From the NCBI GenBank assembly GCA_016861025.1, contig BOKO01000023.1, forward strand, positions 1 to 64,000: a stretch of 64,000 nucleotides of DNA, written 5' to 3'. The DNA is from Chloroflexota bacterium (lineage in GTDB: Bacteria; Chloroflexota; Anaerolineae; Caldilineales; Caldilineaceae). Below are positions 34,125 through 42,117 of this stretch, piece by piece (position 1 is the stretch's first letter; each line of letters begins with the position of its first letter). The position numbers were made by a program, and so were the translations under genes. The notes below the pieces were generated by a model. That model saw nothing but the letters and a program-made list of their open reading frames with translations. It had not been told where the DNA came from and made no database searches.

Positions 34125-37100
34125 CCATGCAACCGAACGAAACGTCAAACAGCACGCCAGCCGAACCGATGCCCGTAAATCCGTATGTCGGGCCGCGTCC
34201 GTTTGCCGACACTGAAACCGAGCGTCGCCTCTTTTTTGGACGCGAACGCGAGAGCGCCGATCTGCTCTCGCTGGTGATGGCTGACCGCATCGTCCTCTTC
34301 TATGCGCCGTCGGGCGCGGGCAAAAGCTCGCTGATCAATGCGCGTCTGCTGCCGGCGCTGCGCGAGGAAGGCTTCGCGATCCTGGGCAAAGCACGCGTCG
34401 GCGGGCAGCTCCCCGCCGATGTGTCGATCGATGATATCGACAACGTCTATATGTTCAACCTGCTGCGCGACCTCGACCAGGAACGCACCGATCACAGGAT
34501 GCTGGCGCAGCAGCGGCTGAGCGATTATCTTGCATCTCTCACAGCCGACCCCGATCGTCCTGACCACGTGTTGATCATCGACCAGTTTGAGGAGTTGTTC
34601 ACCACCTACGAAGATCAGTGGCGCAAGCGCGAGGAATTCTTTCGCCAGCTCAACCAGGCGCTGACCGACGACGCGCATCTGTGGGTGATCCTGGCAATGC
34701 GTGAAGATTACATCGCCGAGTTGGATCCTTACGCCCGTCTGCTGCCCAACCGCATCCGCGTGCGCTATCGCATGCAATATATGGGGCATGCAGCGGCATT
34801 AGAGGCGGTGACAAAACCGGCTGCGCTGGGGGGACGACCCTTTGCGCCAGGCGTCGCCGAAAATCTGGTCAACAACCTGCGCCAGATGAGTGACAGTGAA
34901 ACAGGCGCGCCAAAGCTCGGCGAAAGCGTCGAGCCGGTGCAGCTTCAGGTCGTCTGTATGCAGCTTTGGGAAAATCTGAGCAACCGCCCTGGCGACACCA
35001 TCACCGAAGCTGATCTGGAAAGCCTGGCGCGCGGCGCCGGATTGAGCGAATTTGTCAACCATGCGCTCGCCACTTTCTATGAACAGACACTGGAAGCTGT
35101 GCTTGGCGTGACCGACGCGGCGATCAGCGAACGCGAGCTGCGCGACTGGTTTAGCAACAAGTTGATCACACGCGATGGCACGCGCAACCTTCTCTATCAA
35201 TCCGACGCCGAGACGGGCGGCATGACGAACGCAGTTGTGCTGGAACTCGAACGGCGCTTTTTGCTACGCGGGGAAACGCGCGGGGGCGGGCGCTGGGTCG
35301 AATTGGTGCACGATCGCCTCATCGAGCCGATTTTGGAGGCGAATGAAGCATGGCGGCGCGCTTACCCGCTCATCGTGGCGGCGGATCTGTGGAATGCCAA
35401 CCGCAGCCCGTCGCAACTGCTGACCGGCGACGCCCTTGCCGAAGCGCAGGCTGAGCTCGACGCGCACCCACGGCGATATGGGCCGCTCGAACGGCTCTTC
35501 GTCAAGACCAGCGCCGAAGCCGAAGCGACCCGACGCGCCGCCGCTGAAGCCGAGGAGAAGCGGCGCAAGCAGGAGGCTGCGCGCGACCGCATCATCACCA
35601 TCGGCGCGTCGGTGATGGCGCTGATCATGTTGCTGCTGCTGCTGACCTCGCTGTGGCTGGCGCAACAGGCGTTCAGTCAATCTCAGCAGCAGCGCATCGC
35701 CGCCGAGCGCGCTCGCGCCGCCGAGCAGCGCGCCAACGAACAGGCGCAGATCGCCAGAGAGCGCGCCGACGAGGCAAACCGCGAACGCGTGCGCGCTGAA
35801 GCCGCCCAGGCGCTCACCGAACAGCTCAACCGTCAGATTCGCACCGATCAGCTTGCAAGCCAGGCTGTGCTGGCTCTGGCGAGCAGCCCGCAGCAAGCGC
35901 TATTGCTTGCCGTCGAGGCCATCTCCATGAACGAGGAGAGCGGTGCGCCGCTTTCGCATACAGTCGAGCAGAGCATTCACGACATCCTGCACGCTACTGG
36001 CGGCTCTCCATTTGCAACTGACGCTGGCAATCCGCTGGCGCTTGTGCTCAGCCCGGACGTGCGCTGGTTTGCGCTCTCCGCTGACGATGGCGTTGTCAGG
36101 GTCTGGCGCATCGACGATCTAGCCAGCGCTCCCGTTGAGCTGGCGGCGCCGGGCAGTCCGATGGCGGTGGCGCTTGCTGCGTCGCCGGATGGAAGCCGTC
36201 TTGCCGCTGCACAGGAAGACGGCGTTGTACGCGTATGGCAGATCGGCGCGCTTGACCTCGCCCCGATGGAATATGTCGCCGACCAAGCGCCGCTGACAAG
36301 CGTTGCGTTCAGCCCGGATGGCTCGCTGTTGGTCGCTGGCGACGATGCAGGCGTCATCCATCTGTGGCCTGTCGATGCCGTTGACAGCTCATCTTTGCGG
36401 CTGACGGGGCACACCGCCAGCGTTCGGACAATTGCTTTCCGACCCGATGGCGCAGCATTGGCTTCGGGTGGAGACGATGGACTCGTGTTGCTTTGGTTGC
36501 TCGGTCAACCGACCTCCCTGTTGACCGCGGCGACGCACCGGGCGGGTGTGGCGACGATCGCCTTCAGCCCGGATGGTGTTCGCCTGGCTTCGGGCGATGA
36601 TCTTGGCGACGTATGGCTTTTCAGCCAACTTCCAGATGAGCCGGACGGCGTCTCTGAGCAATTGCCGGGGCACACCACCAGCGTCACGGCCATAGATTTT
36701 TCCAGCAATGGGGTTTGGCTGGCAAGCGGTGATGCGAACGGCGTCATGCGCGTGGCAAATCTGGTCGATGCCTCCCACAGTTATGTGACGCCTGCATACG
36801 ATTCGCGATTGAACGGGCTTGCCTTCGTGCGCAGCGCAGATGGCGACCGACTGGTGACGATCGGCAACGATTTTGCCAGCAGCACCAGCGTCCGTCTCTG
36901 GGATTACGCCAACTTCGGGCTGGCGCCCTCGACCCTGCGCGGCCACGACGACGAGATGACTTTGCTGGCGACCGCGCCAGGCGTCAACGGTTTTCTCACC
37001 GCCGGCTATGATAGCAGCCTGCGCATCTGGCCGGTCGACAGCCCTTTTGCTGCACCGGAAATTCTCGCCACACAGGTGACGCACTTTGACAGAATGGCAA

Positions 37101-38074
37101 GCGCGCCTGCATCGGCGCAACTCTACACGATCGGAGCGGCCTTTTCGTTCGTGCAGGCGTGGGACGCCCTCACGGGCGCAAGCGGCGGGCGCCTGCGCAC
37201 AGAGCGGGAAGATGGCTTGACCGCGCTGGCGGTGAACGACGACGGCTCGCTCGTTGCTGCTGGCGACGCAGCCGGCTTTGTCCACGTCTGGGCGCCGCCA
37301 TCATCGACGCCGTTCGTCTCTTTCGCTGCGCACACCGGCGCGGTCAAATCAGTTGCGTTCCAGCCCGGCAATCGCCTGCTGGCGACGGGTGGCGTCGATG
37401 GCGCTGTACATCTGTGGAATTTCGACGATCCGGCGACGCCGCAGACGCTTGCACAGGAAGACGCCCAGATTGCGGCGCTGCAGTTCAGCCCTGGCGGCGA
37501 CCTTCTTGCCTATATCGACGCCGACGGCGTAACGTTGATGACGCTCGATAACGGCGCGAAGGCTGCATCCACACAGTTGCAGACGCAGAGCAGCGGACTG
37601 ACTACCGTCGCCTTCAGCCCCGACGGTTCGCTGCTGGCGACTGGCGGATTGGATGGGTATGTCTGGCTGTGGGATTTGTCTCGACCGACCCGCCCGCCAC
37701 AGGTTTGGGAAGCGCATCCAAACGAGGTGAACATGGTGACCTTCGGCGCCAACCGCAACCAGTTGCTGACAGCCAGCGCCGACCACACCGTGCGCCTATG
37801 GAATCTGGCCGATGCGCTGAAGACGCCTGTGATTCTGCGCGGGCATCAAGCCAGCGTCAACAGCGCCGCCTATTTTGATAGAAGGGTCTTCACGATTAGT
37901 CCCGACGGGACGCTTCGTCGCTGGCTGCTGACGCCAGATGACCTGGCGGCGCGTGCCTGCGCGGTCGCCGGCCGCAATCTCTATCAGGATGAGTGGGAGC
38001 GCTATTTCCCGGAGACGCCATGTAAGGTCACCTGTCCCTCACTCCCCGACCGCTGCGGCCAGCAATCGCCGTAA
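34121..38074 (+). CDS. nSTAND1-type NTPase with transmembrane segment and WD40 repeats
   Basis: Giant signalling NTPase of 1317 residues. The start ATG at 34121 overlaps the SIR2 stop. Order: NPYVGPRPFADTETERRLFFGRE (20-42), the nSTAND1 signature; Walker A APSGAGKSS (62-70); Walker B LIIDQFEELF (151-160); a winged-helix/helical region to about 450; an Arg/Glu/Ala coiled segment; one transmembrane helix at about 490-513; a second Ala/Glu/Gln coiled coil (about 515-570); then about a dozen WD40-like blades (SPDGSLLVAGDDAGVIHLWPV type) that should make two propellers; a Cys-containing tail (ACAVAGRNLYQDEWERYFPET). The ligand-sensing WD40 part would be across the membrane from the NTPase, or both cytoplasmic around a hairpin. 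Likely the switch that activates the CHAT and SIR2 partners. Confidence 0.9.
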   Translation: MTMQPNETSNSTPAEPMPVNPYVGPRPFADTETERRLFFGRERESADLLSLVMADRIVLFYAPSGAGKSSLINARLLPALREEGFAILGKARVGGQLPADVSIDDIDNVYMFNLLRDLDQERTDHRMLAQQRLSDYLASLTADPDRPDHVLIIDQFEELFTTYEDQWRKREEFFRQLNQALTDDAHLWVILAMREDYIAELDPYARLLPNRIRVRYRMQYMGHAAALEAVTKPAALGGRPFAPGVAENLVNNLRQMSDSETGAPKLGESVEPVQLQVVCMQLWENLSNRPGDTITEADLESLARGAGLSEFVNHALATFYEQTLEAVLGVTDAAISERELRDWFSNKLITRDGTRNLLYQSDAETGGMTNAVVLELERRFLLRGETRGGGRWVELVHDRLIEPILEANEAWRRAYPLIVAADLWNANRSPSQLLTGDALAEAQAELDAHPRRYGPLERLFVKTSAEAEATRRAAAEAEEKRRKQEAARDRIITIGASVMALIMLLLLLTSLWLAQQAFSQSQQQRIAAERARAAEQRANEQAQIARERADEANRERVRAEAAQALTEQLNRQIRTDQLASQAVLALASSPQQALLLAVEAISMNEESGAPLSHTVEQSIHDILHATGGSPFATDAGNPLALVLSPDVRWFALSADDGVVRVWRIDDLASAPVELAAPGSPMAVALAASPDGSRLAAAQEDGVVRVWQIGALDLAPMEYVADQAPLTSVAFSPDGSLLVAGDDAGVIHLWPVDAVDSSSLRLTGHTASVRTIAFRPDGAALASGGDDGLVLLWLLGQPTSLLTAATHRAGVATIAFSPDGVRLASGDDLGDVWLFSQLPDEPDGVSEQLPGHTTSVTAIDFSSNGVWLASGDANGVMRVANLVDASHSYVTPAYDSRLNGLAFVRSADGDRLVTIGNDFASSTSVRLWDYANFGLAPSTLRGHDDEMTLLATAPGVNGFLTAGYDSSLRIWPVDSPFAAPEILATQVTHFDRMASAPASAQLYTIGAAFSFVQAWDALTGASGGRLRTEREDGLTALAVNDDGSLVAAGDAAGFVHVWAPPSSTPFVSFAAHTGAVKSVAFQPGNRLLATGGVDGAVHLWNFDDPATPQTLAQEDAQIAALQFSPGGDLLAYIDADGVTLMTLDNGAKAASTQLQTQSSGLTTVAFSPDGSLLATGGLDGYVWLWDLSRPTRPPQVWEAHPNEVNMVTFGANRNQLLTASADHTVRLWNLADALKTPVILRGHQASVNSAAYFDRRVFTISPDGTLRRWLLTPDDLAARACAVAGRNLYQDEWERYFPETPCKVTCPSLPDRCGQQSP

Positions 38075-38102
38075 GCTTCAACGCCTGCGCCCCAAACACC
38101 GA

Positions 38103-38714
38103 TCAGGGTTCGATCATCAACACACCCAAAAGGCAACGATGCGGCATAGAGGAGGCGCAAGCCTGATTGAAGATCGGGAAAATGCCGGTCTCCTTGCACT
38201 GCCAGCTATACAGACCGATCTCATCCGGCGTCAACATGCGCGGCTCCGTTGTCTGCTGAATCCCGAAGTCGTCATCGAGCAGTGCAACCTGGAGCGGTAG
38301 GTGGGTGCGATTAGTGACGTGCACCTGAATCCGCTCGCCGCGCACTGCGCGCAACACAAACGGACGCAGCAGCGAATTGGATTGGCGAGCATCTCTAGGC
38401 AACATGCGCCGCACCTGATCGAGCGACAAACCGTGACGCTGCGCCAGCCGCACCGCGTCTCCTTCCAGTTCGTCGGTCGTGCGTATAGGATGCTCATGGT
38501 CGCTCATGCGTTGGGCAAGATATTCAACCAGCGGAGCGTAGCGATGAAGCGCAAGCACTGCCCGTTCCGACTCGCCGTGACCTGCCGGCAACGACACAGC
38601 AACCAACCGATAGACCCGCTCCTCCGTGTTCACTGCAATCGATTTGCCTGCCATGAACGCTGGCATTCGATGCGCTGGTGAATCAAACACACTCTGGCGA
38701 TGAGTTGCTAACAT
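38103..38714 (-). CDS. Degenerate cupredoxin-like protein
   Basis: Protein of 203 residues starting at 38714 behind an excellent GGAGG site; it is convergent with the nSTAND gene, 28 bases apart. The central and C-terminal part has the outline of a multicopper-oxidase N-terminal cupredoxin: LRPFVLRAVRGERIQVHVTNRT, LTPDEIGLYSWQCKETGIFPIFNQ, then LLGVLMIEP. The copper-binding histidines that normally follow IFPFHDH are missing (IFPIFNQACASS), so metal binding is doubtful. There is no signal peptide, unlike true laccases. It may be a structural or sensor relic of this fold. Functional link to the neighbouring conflict operon is unknown. Confidence 0.55.
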   Translation of the reverse strand: MLATHRQSVFDSPAHRMPAFMAGKSIAVNTEERVYRLVAVSLPAGHGESERAVLALHRYAPLVEYLAQRMSDHEHPIRTTDELEGDAVRLAQRHGLSLDQVRRMLPRDARQSNSLLRPFVLRAVRGERIQVHVTNRTHLPLQVALLDDDFGIQQTTEPRMLTPDEIGLYSWQCKETGIFPIFNQACASSMPHRCLLGVLMIEP

Positions 38715-38823
38715 GATGGCGCCTCCTTTGTTATCTACAAGCAACGCCTCGGCATTCAGGCGTCAGTTGCTATTGCTCTCTTGTTGACATCATCGCATTG
38801 AGGGCGTTGATCAAACGTTGATC

Positions 38824-38859
38824 GGTGTGTTGCGTGCTTCGTGTGTTACGTCTTACGTT
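38824..38859. repeat. Heptad repeat array, TTGCGTG type
   Basis: Short single array (GTGTTGC, GTGCTTC, GTGTGTTAC, GTCTTAC) abutting the left end of the MITE copy at 38860. Confidence 0.6.
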
Positions 38860-38974
38860 GTGTGCACTTCAACCTGGGGGGCGCGTGCATTGCACTGGTG
38901 AAAGGCTGCTGTGTAAACGAAAACGCGTTGACCGGTGCGACGTACGCTGCTTGCCCCGAACGTGAAGTACACAC
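38860..38974 (-). mobile_element. MITE-like element, copy 1
   Basis: About 115 bp with terminal inverted repeats GTGTGCACTTCA and TGAAGTACACAC (11 of 12 matched). The inside matches the reverse complement of the copy at 39391-39502, including GCGTTGACCGGTGCGACG and GAACGTGAAGTACAC. Translations of the two copies are also alike over about 35 codons, which shows the homology rather than a real protein. No transposase is encoded, so it would be moved in trans. Confidence 0.8.
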
Positions 38975-39072
38975 GGGCGTCGTCTTCGTCATTGACACAA
39001 ACGGTGGACGCCGCTATTCTACCAGGCAAGAGGAAGCATCCACCTTGGTGGAACACGATCGGAAATCATGCC

Positions 39073-39327
39073 ATGAGCCTGAACATCAAGAACCGCGAAG
39101 CCTATGAGCTGGCCCGCGAGCTGGCGCGGTTGACCGGCGCCAGCATGACGGAGGTTGTCCTGAGCGCGCTGCGTAAACAGCGCGCCGAAGTGCGCAAGCA
39201 GCAGCAACAACAGCAAAAACAACAATTGATGGCAATCGCGCAGCGCTGTGCGGCGCACATCCAGCAGCCAGCCAGGGCGGTGGAGCACGGCGAGCTGTTG
39301 TATGATGAGGCGGGGCTGCTGCAATGA
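39073..39327 (+). CDS. VapB-type antitoxin
   Basis: Antitoxin-like protein of 84 residues. The N-terminal ribbon-helix-helix-type segment MSLNIKNREAYELARELARLTGASMTEVVLSALRK is that of the VapB/PSK family, which binds its own promoter; the C-terminal part would neutralise the toxin and is preceded by a run of glutamines. Start ATG at 39073 (an in-frame earlier region lies within the MITE). The stop overlaps the ATG of a truncated vapC. With the toxin gone it is an orphan antitoxin, possibly acting on other VapC proteins or in decay. Confidence 0.8.
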   Translation: MSLNIKNREAYELARELARLTGASMTEVVLSALRKQRAEVRKQQQQQQKQQLMAIAQRCAAHIQQPARAVEHGELLYDEAGLLQ

Positions 39328-39386
39328 TCGTCGACGCCTCTGCGTTGCTTGCCATCCTTATCTCAGCGAACAACGAAACACACTAA
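39324..39386 (+). pseudogene. Truncated VapC (PIN-domain) toxin
   Basis: From the ATG at 39324, which overlaps the vapB stop, the frame reads MIVDASALLAILIS, the exact type of N-terminus that carries the first catalytic Asp (Asp4) of PIN-domain VapC toxins. After about 14 codons the match is lost and TAA follows at 39384-39386, five bases before the MITE copy at 39391. All remaining PIN acidic residues are absent, so the toxin is dead. Confidence 0.8.
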
Positions 39387-39390
39387 CTTT

Positions 39391-39502
39391 GGGTGTACTT
39401 CACGTTCGTGGGAAGAAGCGTGCGTCGCACCGGTCAACGCGACCTCGGCGGCGCAGCACCTGGTGACCAGTGCAACGCGATCCCCCAAGCTGAAGTACAC
39501 CC
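39391..39502 (+). mobile_element. MITE-like element, copy 2
   Basis: 112 bp bounded by perfect 12-bp terminal inverted repeats GGGTGTACTTCA and TGAAGTACACCC. It is the inverted partner of the copy at 38860-38974, and it sits where the rest of vapC should be. No clear target-site duplication can be seen, which fits loss of sequence between it and the DegT gene. Confidence 0.85.
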
Positions 39503-39511
39503 ACCAGCCTC

Positions 39512-40765
39512 TCAGCGACTGCGCAGCGCCGCCGCTTCCGCCAGCGCTGCCCGCTGTTCATACACTTTGCGGATCGCAGCCACTGCCTGGTCGACGCCTT
39601 CTTTACCGGCGCGGAAGACGGCTTCGGGGAGCCAGACCGCCTCGCGTTCGTAGGCTTCGGTTGCCACCGGCAAGTTCATGGCGGCGAAGTCGAAGCGTTC
39701 CGGGTGCGCCATCGGCACGGGCAGGCGCGTGAGTTGCGGCTGGAAGAGATCGTAGCGGTGCATGGGCGGGTAGCCGGTGCTGGCGTCCAGCCCTTCGGCT
39801 TCCAGCGCCGCGCAGACGGCATGATGGTCGACGCCCCACACAGCCGGGTCGATGGCAAAGATGTAAAGATAGACCGAGCGCCGCGTGATGCGCGGGTCGG
39901 GGCGAAAGACGCGCACGCCCGGAATCTCGCTCAGCGCCTCGTCCATGTAGCCGACCATTGCCTCGCGCTGGCGCGTCTGTGCGGGCAGGCGTTCAAGCTG
40001 TGCGCTGGCGAGCGCGGCGTGCAATTCGCTGCTGCGGAAGTTGGCGCCCATGATCGTGACCGCGTCGTGTCCTGCGGCGGGACGACCGCAGTTGACCACG
40101 CTTGTCGCCGCGTCAGCCAATTCCTTCGTCTTGCAGATCAGGATGCCGCCCTCGCCCGACGTGAGGATTTTGGAGGATTGCAGGCTGAACGAGCCAAAGT
40201 GCCCGATCGTGCCGGCGCCGCGCCCGCGCCACTGCATCCCGTGCACATGCGCACAATCTTCCACGACGATCAGATTGTGGCGTTCGGCAATCGCCATGAT
40301 CGCGTCCATGTCCGCCATCAGCGAACCGACGTGCACCGGAATGATGGCGCGCGTGCGCGGGGTGATCGCCGCCTCGATCGCCTGCGGGTCGATGCAGTAG
40401 GTGTTGGGGTCGATGTCTACGATCACTGGGATGGCGCCGGCCGCCATCGGCGCGGCGGCGGTCGCCTGAAAGGTGTAGGCGGGCACGATCACCTCGTCGC
40501 CCCAGCCGATGCCCGCCGCGCGCAGCGCGATCTCCATCGTCACCGTGCCGTTGGCGGCCATGATCGCGTACTCGCCGCCCTGAAATTCGAGGAACTTCTG
40601 CAAAAAAGCGGTGGTGCGCGGCCCCGGATAAGGATAGCCGCCCCAATGTCCTGACCGGACAACCTCCGCCACCGCCTCGACCTCGCGCTCGTCGTGCACG
40701 GGCCATTCGGGATATGCGATCTTGACCGCCGGTTCGCCGCCCAAGATCGCCAGTCTGTCATTCAT
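39512..40765 (-). CDS. DegT/DnrJ/EryC1/StrS-family aminotransferase, inosose-aminotransferase-like
   Basis: PLP-dependent sugar aminotransferase of 417 residues; the start at 40765 has GGAGA upstream and overlaps the preceding gene by eight bases. Motifs: ANGTVTMEIALRAAGIGWGDEVIVPAYTFQAT, VVEDCAHVHG with the pyridine-binding aspartate, and SLQSSKILTSGEGG with the Schiff-base lysine. The opening LAILGGEPAV...WPVHDEREVEAVAEVVRSGHWG and the overall pattern match the branch that includes L-glutamine:scyllo-inosose aminotransferases (StsC/BtrR type). It is last in the operon behind a dehydroquinate-synthase-fold enzyme, a combination also used to make aminocyclitols. Substrate class is an inference. 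Confidence 0.88.
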   Translation of the reverse strand: MNDRLAILGGEPAVKIAYPEWPVHDEREVEAVAEVVRSGHWGGYPYPGPRTTAFLQKFLEFQGGEYAIMAANGTVTMEIALRAAGIGWGDEVIVPAYTFQATAAAPMAAGAIPVIVDIDPNTYCIDPQAIEAAITPRTRAIIPVHVGSLMADMDAIMAIAERHNLIVVEDCAHVHGMQWRGRGAGTIGHFGSFSLQSSKILTSGEGGILICKTKELADAATSVVNCGRPAAGHDAVTIMGANFRSSELHAALASAQLERLPAQTRQREAMVGYMDEALSEIPGVRVFRPDPRITRRSVYLYIFAIDPAVWGVDHHAVCAALEAEGLDASTGYPPMHRYDLFQPQLTRLPVPMAHPERFDFAAMNLPVATEAYEREAVWLPEAVFRAGKEGVDQAVAAIRKVYEQRAALAEAAALRSR

Positions 40766-41978
40766 CTTCGCTTCTCCTGATTGCATGTTGATTGTGTAGC
40801 AACACATCCAGCGCCGCCGTCAACGCTGGCCCCACTTCGGCGCCGACCGACATACTTTCTTCATAATGATCGCCCGGCTCGAACGGATTGTCGGGATAGA
40901 CGAACTCCTCGGCAGGGAGGATGTAGCCGAGTTCGTCGTTGGCGAGACCGACAAGCACGGCATGACGTGCGCCTGCCGCGCGCAGCGTCGCCTTGTATGC
41001 CAGCCCCAGTTTGGGCAACACTTCGCCCGGCATAAAGAAGATCGTGGCGTCGCCGATGGAAAGCAGGCTCGCTTCGGTCGTCAGCCCACCGTCGACGTTC
41101 AACGCTCCGGTGAGCAACCCCGCCTGCATTGCCATCTGAAAGAGCGGATTGGCAAGCGGCGTCGTAAAGAGATGGCGGCGATAGTCGATCCTATCAACGG
41201 TTTGAGGAGACGCCTCCGCCAGCGCCGTCAACGCCGCTTCGCCGAGGATCACGCCCATGCGCTCGGCGTCCGCAAAGCTGTTGCCCGGCATCGCTGGCGT
41301 CATCATCCCGCCCAGCGCGCCGACCATGCCGATGCACGGCGCGCCTGTCGCTTGCTCGACCGCGCGACGCATACTGTGCAGATAATCCGACGTGATGTGC
41401 GGGTTGTCATCCCACAAGACTTCGGGGTGACAGGGGTAGACAAGCAAAGTCGCCAGTGGGCGATGCGTCGCAGCGTCGACAAATTGCAGACAGGACAACT
41501 CCTCGTCGGTGATCGCCGGGTTGCGGGCGTTGCGCGCGACGTCGGTGACCATCGTCGCGGCGGCGCGCAGGGCGGCGGGCTGAAGTCGCTGATACGCCGC
41601 CAGCGCCGTCGTCGCCAGCGTCTGTTTGAGGTGGGCGAAATAGCCCGCATCGACGCCGCGCGTCATCTCGTCGGGGCCCCACAGCCCCAGCGTATCCGGG
41701 CCGTGATGGGTGTGGGTCGCCGCCACAACAAGCTGCACACCCGGCGCCTGCTCCTGCACCGCGCGTTCGATCGCCTGGATTTCGTGGCGCGCTAACCCGA
41801 TCAGATCGGCGGCGACCATGATGACGGCAGTATCATGCGCACGCAGCGCCAACGCCCGCGCATAGAGATCGTCATGCACCGACGCGGCGCGACGATTGCG
41901 CCCAAAGCCCGCCAGATAGACCGGACGTTCGAGCGACGGCGTGATGACCGACTGTGCATACCCAACCGATAATGTCAT
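40758..41978 (-). CDS. Neutral/alkaline non-lysosomal ceramidase-like hydrolase
   Basis: Protein of 406 residues resembling only the N-terminal zinc domain of neutral ceramidases. Zinc-site sequences are visible: VVAATHTHHGPD (about 83-94) and LLVYPCHPEVLW (about 178-189), and a late FVYPDNPFEPGDHYEES block. There is no signal peptide, and the length is well below the about 640-700 residues of true ceramidases, so ceramide is an unlikely substrate; short cytoplasmic members of this family occur in sugar-catabolic operons and may hydrolyse amides or esters of small molecules. It lies between the DHQ-synthase-like and DegT genes in an ABC-importer operon. GAGGTCACC precedes the ATG. Confidence 0.82.
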   Translation of the reverse strand: MTLSVGYAQSVITPSLERPVYLAGFGRNRRAASVHDDLYARALALRAHDTAVIMVAADLIGLARHEIQAIERAVQEQAPGVQLVVAATHTHHGPDTLGLWGPDEMTRGVDAGYFAHLKQTLATTALAAYQRLQPAALRAAATMVTDVARNARNPAITDEELSCLQFVDAATHRPLATLLVYPCHPEVLWDDNPHITSDYLHSMRRAVEQATGAPCIGMVGALGGMMTPAMPGNSFADAERMGVILGEAALTALAEASPQTVDRIDYRRHLFTTPLANPLFQMAMQAGLLTGALNVDGGLTTEASLLSIGDATIFFMPGEVLPKLGLAYKATLRAAGARHAVLVGLANDELGYILPAEEFVYPDNPFEPGDHYEESMSVGAEVGPALTAALDVLLHNQHAIRRSEDE

Positions 41979-42073
41979 GGTGACCTCACTCGCTCCTAGT
42001 GCAACTAATAGAACGCGGATTCAGCGGATTGAGCGGATCGGTGCGGATTGCAGAGAGTCCAAATTCGCCACAA

Positions 42074-42117
42074 CCGCACGCAACACGCAGCACGAAATAC
42101 GCAACACGCAGCACGCC
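42074..42117. repeat. Heptad repeat array, CACGCAA type
   Basis: Six units (CACGCAA, CACGCAG, CACGAAA, TACGCAA, CACGCAG, CACGCC) between the DHQ-synthase-like and ceramidase-like genes. Just beside it, 42013-42050 holds several spaced copies of GCGGATT. Confidence 0.85.

Noticed and set aside
38853..39653. Two similar small reading frames at 38853-39056 (minus) and 39393-39653 (plus)
   Set aside because: Their likeness comes from the two MITE copies they cross; they lack ribosome sites and start within or beside the elements.
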